Of a stretch of 8,468 bases of DNA, positions 1 to 5,433 are shown piece after piece. Source of the stretch: DATFCK01 sp045809745. Its GTDB lineage: Bacteria; Verrucomicrobiota; Verrucomicrobiia; Chthoniobacterales; UBA10450. The stretch is from assembly GCA_045809745.1 (NCBI GenBank), contig JBJMXE010000139.1:1-8468 (forward strand). Reading direction: 5' to 3'. The translations under genes were made by a program, and so were the position numbers. Under the pieces are notes generated by a model. The model ran no database searches. It saw only the letters and a list, made by a program, of their open reading frames with translations, and was not told where the DNA came from. Within the stretch, counting starts at the first letter, position 1; each line of letters opens with the position of its first letter.

Positions 1-1142
1 CTGGAGGAACGAAAACCGAGCACGAGACCGATGCAGCAGATCATCAAGGCCCAGTTTACCGCCGGCACATAGATCTGACCGATGACGCGTTCGGACGTGT
101 AGTTCACTTTCAGACGCGGCATGTAGCCGAGCTGGATCGCCTGCATGGTCAGTGAAAACGCGCCGCTGATAATTGCCTGCGAGGCAATCACCGCTGCGGC
201 CGTAGCCAGAATCACCATCGGATAAAGCGCCCACATCGGCGTCATTCGAAAGAATGGGTTAACCGCCGCAGCCGGATCCACCAGCACCAGCGCGCCTTGT
301 CCGAAATAGTTCAAGGTCAAGGCGGGCAGCACCACCGCGAACCACGTTAGGCGGATAGGAGCGGTTCCGAAGTGACCGATGTCGGCGTATAACGCTTCGC
401 CACCGGTTACCGCCAGAAATACAGCGCCCAGCACTACGAATCCGGCCCAGCCATTTTCGACGAAAAACTGCACAGCGTGCAAAGGATTGATCGCACCGAG
501 GACTTCAGGAGCCCGCGCGATCTGATGGATTCCGAGGGCCGCGATTGTGATAAACCATATCAGCGTAACCGGTCCGAACACGGCGCCCACGCCGGTGGTA
601 CCGCGAGATTGAAAGAGAAAAAGGGCCACCAGAATGACGATCGCAATCGGCACAACCGATGCGTCGAACATCGGAGTCGCCACATGGAGACCTTCCACTG
701 CGCTGATGACCGAGATCGCAGGCGTGATCATTCCGTCGGCGTAAAGCAGGGCGGCGCCGAACAACCCGAGCAGGAAGAAAATCTTGCCGCGATCGACGAC
801 GTCACTAACGAGTGTGGCGAGCGCGAGAATCCCGCCTTCACCTCGATTATCCGCTCGAAGGATAAGGATCAAATATTTGACCGAAATGATGAGAAGCAAC
901 GACCAAAGGATCAGGGACAACACGCCGAGCACATTGCCATGGGTCGGTGGGATGCCATGTTTGCCATAGAAACATTCCCGAAGCGCATACAACGGGCTGG
1001 TGCCGATATCGCCGTAAACAATGCCTAACGTCGCCAGGCAAAGTACTACCAGCCGGGCCCGAGGTTCAGTCGGCCGGTGAGAGGAGCCACGCTGCGCCGG
1101 GTCTGGAGGGGCGGGCACTAACGTTGAAGCGGCGCGATTCAC
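1..1142 (-). CDS. kup: Kup-family potassium uptake transporter (3' end cut off by window)
   Basis: Low-affinity K+ importer of the inner membrane, thought to work as a K+/H+ symporter. The minus strand translates without a stop for 380 codons, about the first 60% of a family that is near 620-650 residues (E. coli Kup 622). The signature YGDIGTSPLYALRECF is at residues 43-58. D45 matches E. coli D23, D136 in YADGMITP sits where E. coli has E116, and E249 in GGEALYADIGHFG falls in the conserved acidic motif. Also present are RADNRGEGGIL (96-106), LTLNYFGQGAL and VIASQAIISGAFSLT. Alternating hydrophobic stretches fit a multi-pass membrane protein. Start: GTG at 1142-1140 is the first possible start after an in-frame TAA, with AAAGG a few bases upstream. 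It gives a Pro-rich N-terminus about 22 residues longer than E. coli Kup. It is divergent from the kdpDE-like pair. The missing part is the C-terminal membrane segments and the cytosolic tail. The family is certain; the exact start is less so. Confidence 0.96.
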   Translation of the reverse strand, partial: MNRAASTLVPAPPDPAQRGSSHRPTEPRARLVVLCLATLGIVYGDIGTSPLYALRECFYGKHGIPPTHGNVLGVLSLILWSLLLIISVKYLILILRADNRGEGGILALATLVSDVVDRGKIFFLLGLFGAALLYADGMITPAISVISAVEGLHVATPMFDASVVPIAIVILVALFLFQSRGTTGVGAVFGPVTLIWFITIAALGIHQIARAPEVLGAINPLHAVQFFVENGWAGFVVLGAVFLAVTGGEALYADIGHFGTAPIRLTWFAVVLPALTLNYFGQGALVLVDPAAAVNPFFRMTPMWALYPMVILATAAAVIASQAIISGAFSLTMQAIQLGYMPRLKVNYTSERVIGQIYVPAVNWALMICCIGLVLGFRSS

Positions 1143-1246
1143 GCGAGACCTTTGAATTTAGGCTCCTGCCGGGATTGGAATAGTTAAAACGGTACTAAAA
1201 TCCGCGGCAGTTATTCCCACCGGCGCTGAATGGGCTACATTTAGAT
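1143..1246. promoter_or_regulatory. divergent promoter region between kup and the kdpDE-like pair
   Basis: This 104-bp gap separates two genes transcribed away from each other, so it must hold both promoters. Its centre (about 1175-1215) is clearly richer in A/T than the flanks. On the plus strand TTGGAA (1175-1180) and TAAAAT (1196-1201) resemble -35 and -10 boxes, but the 15-bp spacing is short. TAAAAC (1185-1190) and TAAAAT (1196-1201) form a direct repeat with an 11-bp period, the usual half-site spacing for OmpR/PhoB-class regulators such as KdpE. A promoter here is compelled by gene layout; the exact boxes and any KdpE site are inference. Confidence 0.5.
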
Positions 1247-2407
1247 GTGCGGGAAAGCTCCAGGACGGACCGCTCCGGTCGGACCTCTGCGGTGATGTTG
1301 CCGTCCCAGCCGGGCAGCGACAATGGGCCGGTGTTGCAGCCGCCCACCTTTGCACCATGGCGTCAATACTTCGTAGCTATTGCCGGAGTGGCGGCACTCA
1401 CCCTCGCCTGCTGGTTGCTCACGCCATTGACCGGTTATGGGGCGATTTCGCTGATCTTTCTGCTGGGGGTGCTCCTCGCTGGAATGGTGTTAAGCCGCGG
1501 ACCCGTGCTGCTGGCCGCGGCGCTCAGCGCGGTTTCCTGGAACTTCCTTTTCATCCCTCCGCAATTCACTCTCCACATCGCCAAGCTGGAGGATGCGCTT
1601 ACGTTCGCCACCTATTTTATCGTCGCCCTGACGGTGGGCAGCCTTACCTCCCAACTGAAGTCGCGCGAACATCTGGCAGCTCAAGTGCAACTCGCGAAGG
1701 ATTCAGAGCGACTGCGGAAGACGCTGCTGGATTGCGTTTCTCATGAATTGAAGACGCCGCTTGCCGCTATCACAGCGGCCAGCCAGGAACTGCAGCGGCT
1801 TGGTCCCACACTCTCTGGAGCAGTATTAAATCAGCTCGCTGGCGAAATTCACGACGGTTCGGCGCGGCTAAATCGAGTGGTGAACAATCTGCTCGCCATG
1901 AATCGCGTCGAAAGCGGCGTGGTGCGGCCAAACTGCGAGTGGTGTCACGTGCGGGAACTGTTGCAATCAGCGATCGAAATCGAGCACGATTCGCTGGAAG
2001 GCCGGGATGTCAGGCTAGACGTCCCGGAGGACATCCCGCTCGTGCTGGTCGATCATGGATTGATCGAGCAAGCGGTCTCCAAGTTGATTTCCAATGCCGG
2101 AATGCACACCCCGGAAAAGCAGCCGCTGGAAGTTGATGCTGAGTGCCGAAATGCGCATCTGATCATCTCGGTGAGTGATCGCGGTCCCGGCCTTCAAAGC
2201 GACGCCACCGATCGACTATTTGAAAAATTCTACCGCGCTGATGGCCATAAGGCCGGTGGACTTGGTTTGGGACTGTCCATCGCGCGCGGCTTTGTGGAAG
2301 CGCACGGCGGACGCCTAACGGCACAAAATCGGGACGGTGGCGGCGCCCGCTTTACAATTGATCTTCCGGTCCGCACAACCGATGCAGCCGCATTGGAGAC
2401 GACATGA
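1247..2407 (+). CDS. kdpD: short KdpD-like sensor histidine kinase (DUF4118 + HisKA + HATPase, no N-terminal KdpD/Usp domains)
   Basis: Membrane sensor kinase expected to autophosphorylate on histidine and pass phosphate to the adjacent KdpE-like regulator. About four hydrophobic segments span residues 41-132. They include the KdpD-type DUF4118 hallmark SRGPVLLAAALSAVSWNF followed by LFIPPQF (83-106). A short linker leads to the H-box DCVSHELKTPLAAI with H166. The N-box region is LIEQAVSKLISNAGMHTP (272-289): N283 is kept, but K279 stands where most family members have Asn. G1 DRGPG is 311-315, the F-box FEKFYR 325-330 and G2 GGLGLGLSIARG 337-348. At 386 residues it is less than half of classical KdpD (about 890). 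The cytosolic KdpD domain with its Walker motif, and the Usp domain, are absent. An in-frame TAA at 1196-1198 and the divergent kup show they were not simply missed. Start: GTG 1247 has no clear Shine-Dalgarno; ATG 1295 (residue 17) is the main alternative. The stop overlaps the next start as ATGA. Confidence 0.9.
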   Translation: MRESSRTDRSGRTSAVMLPSQPGSDNGPVLQPPTFAPWRQYFVAIAGVAALTLACWLLTPLTGYGAISLIFLLGVLLAGMVLSRGPVLLAAALSAVSWNFLFIPPQFTLHIAKLEDALTFATYFIVALTVGSLTSQLKSREHLAAQVQLAKDSERLRKTLLDCVSHELKTPLAAITAASQELQRLGPTLSGAVLNQLAGEIHDGSARLNRVVNNLLAMNRVESGVVRPNCEWCHVRELLQSAIEIEHDSLEGRDVRLDVPEDIPLVLVDHGLIEQAVSKLISNAGMHTPEKQPLEVDAECRNAHLIISVSDRGPGLQSDATDRLFEKFYRADGHKAGGLGLGLSIARGFVEAHGGRLTAQNRDGGGARFTIDLPVRTTDAAALETT

Positions 2408-3090
2408 AACAAACACGAACCGCGCTCATCATTGACGATGAAAAACAGATTCGGCGGCTTTTGCGGTTCGCGCTGGAAGCGGCAGACCATCAGGTTTACG
2501 AAGCGGAAACGGGACAAAGTGGGCTTACCGAAATCGTTCAGCGCAAACCCGACGTGGTTTTGCTCGACCTCGGTCTCCCCGACATGGAAGGGGTCAAGGT
2601 TTTGCGGCGCCTGCGCGAATGGTCGGACGTACCAGTGCTGATTCTTTCCGTGCGTGATGACGCCGAGGAGAAAGTGGCTGCGCTCGATGCCGGAGCGGAC
2701 GACTACGTCACCAAGCCTTTTGACACGGCGGAATTGCTGGCCCGGGTCCGCGCCACTCAGCGCCGCTCCCTGACTGAGGCCGGTGAACCGGTGTTCAAGT
2801 CCGGCTCGCTTTGCGTCGATTTCGCGGTGCGCCAGGTCAGGCTTGCCGGCGTCGAAATCAAACTGACTCCGACGGAATACTCGCTGCTGCGAGTACTGGT
2901 GCAGAACGCCGGGAAAGTCGTTACCCATCGGCAGCTGCTCCGAACGGTTTGGGGAGAGAAGGCAGAGAGCCAGGCGCAATACCTTCGGGTTTATGTCACA
3001 CATTTGCGGAAGAAACTCGAAGCAAATCCAGACACACCGAGCTTGATTAAAACTGAAGTCGGTATCGGCTATCGCTTAGCAGCCGAGTAG
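2404..3090 (+). CDS. kdpE: KdpE-like response regulator, OmpR/PhoB class
   Basis: DNA-binding transcription factor activated by phosphorylation from the upstream kinase. The receiver domain covers residues 4-118: acidic pocket D11-D12, phospho-acceptor D55 in VVLLDLGLPD, switch residue S82 and K104 in TKPF. The C-terminal winged helix covers about 130-226, with LTPTEYSLLRVL (154-165), VTHRQLL, the KdpE-like WG-x9-YLRVYVTHLRKKLE and the closing TEVGIGYRLA. The length (228) is normal for KdpE (225). Its ATG overlaps the kinase stop by four bases, a strong sign of translational coupling and of a cognate pair. Likely targets are its own promoter region and the flanking K+ transporter genes, since no kdpFABC operon is visible here; that is inference. 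Confidence 0.95.
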   Translation: MKQTRTALIIDDEKQIRRLLRFALEAADHQVYEAETGQSGLTEIVQRKPDVVLLDLGLPDMEGVKVLRRLREWSDVPVLILSVRDDAEEKVAALDAGADDYVTKPFDTAELLARVRATQRRSLTEAGEPVFKSGSLCVDFAVRQVRLAGVEIKLTPTEYSLLRVLVQNAGKVVTHRQLLRTVWGEKAESQAQYLRVYVTHLRKKLEANPDTPSLIKTEVGIGYRLAAE

Positions 3091-3224
3091 GCCTAAAAAC
3101 GCGATCGGCTGGGCATTCGGCGTTAACGATTTTTTAGCGATAATCGGACTCATTTTAATTAACGGTCGCGCCCGGACCAACATGAAGTTTGGGGATGGAC
3201 GCAATCGTAATTGTATTCATGCCG

Positions 3225-3242
3225 CAGCCTGACGGTAGGCTG
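3225..3242 (+). other. perfect hairpin in the leader of the KimA-like gene
   Basis: CAGCCT, a six-base loop GACGGT, and AGGCTG form a perfect 6-bp stem, extendable by one G-T pair. No T-run follows, so it is not a classical terminator. It may be part of a structured 5' leader. Confidence 0.4.
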
Positions 3243-3250
3243 TCGACCAA

Positions 3251-3285
3251 ACCCGCGCTCTCTTTGCCGGCGCCGACTAGCGGGT
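3251..3285 (+). other. inverted repeat ACCCGC/GCGGGT adjacent to the previous hairpin
   Basis: ACCCGC (3251-3256) pairs exactly with GCGGGT (3280-3285) across a 23-base interior that itself holds the self-complementary CGGCGCCG. Lying eight bases after the hairpin at 3225-3242, it suggests a multi-stem RNA, though GC-rich DNA gives such stems by chance. Confidence 0.3.
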
Positions 3286-3389
3286 CAGATGCCCTCGTGC
3301 CTGCTCGTCGTGTTCAAGCCGAGCCGCCTTTCTGGACCTGGTTCATCGAAAATCCGCGTGCTGGCCATGACCAGTCAGCGGAAGTATGA

Positions 3390-3411
3390 GGACAATCAGT
3401 TCTGATTGTTC
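3390..3411. promoter_or_regulatory. 22-bp dyad, operator-like or RNA hairpin, 68 bp before the KimA-like gene
   Basis: Arms GGACAATCAG (3390-3399) and CTGATTGTTC (3402-3411) are complementary except for one G-T position and are separated by TT. A second, outer pair CCAGT (3371-3375)/ACTGG (3414-3418) is nested around it. The near-perfect symmetry and two-base centre fit a dimeric repressor operator better than an RNA loop, which needs at least three bases. No T-run follows. Function unknown. Confidence 0.45.
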
Positions 3412-3479
3412 CAACTGGGGCTAGGTCACTTGTCGGTGTCAGGAAGTTGTAGGCGTTCGTAGCGTCCAGAACCCTATCG

Positions 3480-5300
3480 ATGATTGGGACCAACGTTAAG
3501 CGGCCACGGAACGTCGATTGGAAACGGGCGGCGGCGATTCTCTATGGCGACTGGGGGACGAGCAAAGCCTACGTAATGGGGCTTGCCTTTGCTGTCGCCG
3601 GCTACGCGTCATTCTGGTTGATCGCGGCGATGTGCGTGCTCACCGCGCTGGTCGGATTCAATTACATGATCATTTGCCGGTTGTACCCGGACGGGGGTGG
3701 CGTTTACGCCAGCGTTCGCCACCGCAGCGAAGTGATCTCGATTGTCGGTGCCTTTCTGTTGATCGCCGATTATCTGGTGACCGCGGCAATTAGCGCCCTC
3801 TCCGCGTTCCAGTATCTGGGCGTCCCTCATCCGGAAAAGTTCGCCACCGCGGCGATTTTGCTAATCGGTCTGCTTAACCTGTTAGGCCCGAAGCACACCG
3901 GCGGCCTGGCCTTGCTGATTTCAGTGCCAACTGCGATCGTCGTAATTGTGCTGGGACTCTTCACTGTTCCGCACATTCACGCGGCCTTCGCGAATTTGCA
4001 GCCGCTGCACGGTTCGTTAGGTCAGAACTGGACCGGATTCGTCGGCATCGTTCTCGCCTTGTCGGGCGTGGAAGCAATCGCGAATGCCACCGGAGTGATG
4101 AAACTGGATCCGGGCAGCACCGATGCAAGACCGTCGGTTCGTCGAACCGCCACTCCGGCGTTGTGGTGGGTGATGGTGGAAGTCTGCATTTTTACATTGC
4201 TGCTCGGCCTCGGAATGCACGCGGTCACCGGCCTTCAGATCGTTAATGGTGATGTGAACGCGCCGGGTGCTGAAGGCGTTCGCGATTACATGCTCCGCTA
4301 CATGGGAGAGATTTTCGTCGGCGGCGCTTTCGGTCCGGCGCTGGGCCACGTATTTGGGGTGATTGTCAGTATCGTGTTCGCGCTTTTGCTGCTGTCGGCG
4401 GTCAACACTGCAATCGTCGATCTCATCATGATCCAATTCCTGATGGCGCGAGACCGCGAGCTGCCGGGAATATTCCAACGGCTCAACCAGTGGGGCGTTC
4501 CCGGTTTCGGCATGTGGCTGGCCACGATCGTTCCGATGGCGTTAGTCACCTTCATTAAAGACATGGCGGGTTTAGCGGACCTGTATGCTGTTGGCGTGGT
4601 GGGCGCCATCGCTACCAATCTTGGCGCGACCGCCACTGACTGGAATCTTTCCATCCGCCGAGGGGAACGGACCTTGATGTTCGGCACGTTCCTGATTATG
4701 GCCGCGATTGAGATATCGCTTTTGATCGACAAGCCTAACGCCCGGTATTTCGCGGTAACCATCTTGGCGGTCGGTTTGATTCTCCGGGGCCTGGTACATG
4801 AACGTCGAATGAAGAAGAGCGGCGCGAATGAGGGCGCAGCGCTCGCAGCAGACGTCACTGGAAATGGTGCGTCGCTTTCAGCGGACCATTCAACGAGCGC
4901 GGAAACCATTCTGTGCGCGATCCGCGGTACCGGACGTACTCTGGATTTCGCGGTGAAAGAAGCGCGCGATACCGGACGCCGCCTCTATCTGCTGTTCGTG
5001 CACGAGCAACCGTTCATGACCGAGCAAGATGCCCAAAGGAAGTGGGCTAATGATCCGGAAGCCACCGCGATCTTCGATGCCGCCCGGAGGCAGGCCGGAG
5101 ACGTGTCGCCGATGTTCTGTTATGCGGTTAGTCCTTCCGCTGCCGAAACTATCGTGGACGTAGCGGCGACGGTCGGTGCGTCCCGGGTGATCGTGGGAGC
5201 GCCACAGCGGAACGCGTTGATCAATCTCCTCCGGGGTAACGTCATTCGGCAGGTATCGGCCTCACTGCCGGAAGAGATCGATCTGTTGGTCTACGCCTGA
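3480..5300 (+). CDS. APC-superfamily permease, KimA-like potassium transporter with C-terminal universal-stress-like domain
   Basis: Inner-membrane transporter, probably importing K+ with H+; function inferred from resemblance to B. subtilis KimA (607 residues, here 606). About twelve hydrophobic segments lie within residues 33-440. Conserved blocks are YGDWGTSKAY (22-31), RLYPDGGGVY (67-76), DYLVTAAIS (97-105), LSGVEAIANA (194-203), MARDRELP (322-329) and DLYAVGV (367-373). From memory, KimA binds K+ through D36, Y43, T121, S125, T230 and Y377. The counterparts here are D24, Y31, T101, S105, S195 and Y369, with the same internal spacings for D-Y and T-S. Residues 475-606 form a universal-stress-like alpha/beta domain with VGASRVIVGAPQ near the end; its nucleotide loop is degenerate (Q576 for the second Gly, N587 for Ser/Thr). 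In KimA the tail binds c-di-AMP. ATG 3480 has no clear Shine-Dalgarno. Databases may label such proteins simply APC family permease or amino-acid permease, and that substrate class remains possible. Confidence 0.88.
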   Translation: MIGTNVKRPRNVDWKRAAAILYGDWGTSKAYVMGLAFAVAGYASFWLIAAMCVLTALVGFNYMIICRLYPDGGGVYASVRHRSEVISIVGAFLLIADYLVTAAISALSAFQYLGVPHPEKFATAAILLIGLLNLLGPKHTGGLALLISVPTAIVVIVLGLFTVPHIHAAFANLQPLHGSLGQNWTGFVGIVLALSGVEAIANATGVMKLDPGSTDARPSVRRTATPALWWVMVEVCIFTLLLGLGMHAVTGLQIVNGDVNAPGAEGVRDYMLRYMGEIFVGGAFGPALGHVFGVIVSIVFALLLLSAVNTAIVDLIMIQFLMARDRELPGIFQRLNQWGVPGFGMWLATIVPMALVTFIKDMAGLADLYAVGVVGAIATNLGATATDWNLSIRRGERTLMFGTFLIMAAIEISLLIDKPNARYFAVTILAVGLILRGLVHERRMKKSGANEGAALAADVTGNGASLSADHSTSAETILCAIRGTGRTLDFAVKEARDTGRRLYLLFVHEQPFMTEQDAQRKWANDPEATAIFDAARRQAGDVSPMFCYAVSPSAAETIVDVAATVGASRVIVGAPQRNALINLLRGNVIRQVSASLPEEIDLLVYA

Positions 5301-5313
5301 TCCGGCCGAGTTC

Positions 5314-5366
5314 GCCGCGTCAGCGGCACACCACCGAGCCTGTCCGGTGCGAAAACAGTCCTGTTT
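5314..5366 (+). terminator. cluster of three hairpins after the KimA-like gene, possible terminator
   Basis: Three perfect small inverted repeats begin 14 bases after the stop codon: GCCGC-GTCA-GCGGC (5314-5327), CACCG/CGGTG (5332-5349) and AAACAG-TC-CTGTTT (5353-5366). The last ends in TTT, but there is no true T-run, so intrinsic termination is uncertain. They could equally protect the 3' end of the transcript or structure the leader of the next gene. Confidence 0.3.
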
Positions 5367-5394
5367 GGCCTCGACCTCAAGGAGTCACATTGAC

Positions 5395-5433
5395 ATGATA
5401 GAAGAATCTCCGCGGGTGCAGCGAACACGATGA
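5395..5433 (+). CDS. 12-codon upstream ORF (leader peptide) overlapping the cyclase start
   Basis: ATG at 5395 opens a frame encoding MIEESPRVQRTR and stops with TGA at 5431-5433. AAGGAG (5379-5384) lies ten bases upstream and is the best Shine-Dalgarno in this region. The stop shares ATGA (5430-5433) with the start of the large downstream gene. The cyclase start has no Shine-Dalgarno of its own, and an in-frame TGA (5391-5393) rules out an upstream extension. The likely role is to load ribosomes and couple translation into the cyclase; the peptide itself shows no recognisable motif. Translation is inferred. Confidence 0.5.
   Translation: MIEESPRVQRTR

Larger units (their letters stand above)
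3091..3479. promoter_or_regulatory. 389-bp non-coding region: weak terminator signal, A/T-rich promoter candidate, structured leader
   Basis: No credible gene lies here; the small open frames have no domain, no Shine-Dalgarno and overlap one another. The left part has a weak hairpin AACGC (3098-3102)/GCGTT (3120-3124) followed shortly by TTTTTT (3130-3135), perhaps a poor terminator for the regulator gene. The stretch 3121-3165 is the most A/T-rich part and contains GATAAT (3139-3144), a good -10 match without a good -35. If transcription starts near 3150, the KimA-like gene would have a leader of about 330 nt, which holds the hairpins and dyad listed separately. I do not see the recognisable consensus of the ydaO (c-di-AMP) riboswitch, which controls K+ transporter genes in other bacteria. 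The promoter is tentative. Confidence 0.4.

Noticed and set aside
477..1028. 183-codon plus-strand open frame
   Set aside because: It lies opposite the well-supported kup gene, is low in hydrophobic residues and full of Arg/Asp/Glu, as expected for an antisense shadow of a membrane protein gene.
2230..3003. 257-codon minus-strand open frame
   Set aside because: It is antisense to the kinase end and the regulator gene, both of which have full conserved motifs. It has no recognisable domain.
3189..3405. Two overlapping small plus-strand frames of about 65 codons in the intergenic region
   Set aside because: They use weak TTG starts without Shine-Dalgarno, overlap each other in different frames and show no motif. 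The region fits a non-coding leader better.
3145..3479. ydaO-type c-di-AMP riboswitch before the KimA-like gene
   Set aside because: Expected from biology, but I could not find the conserved ydaO core sequences by eye. An Rfam scan would settle it.
4298..4909. 203-codon minus-strand open frame
   Set aside because: Antisense to the KimA-like transporter, with Ser/Arg/Pro-rich composition and no motif.
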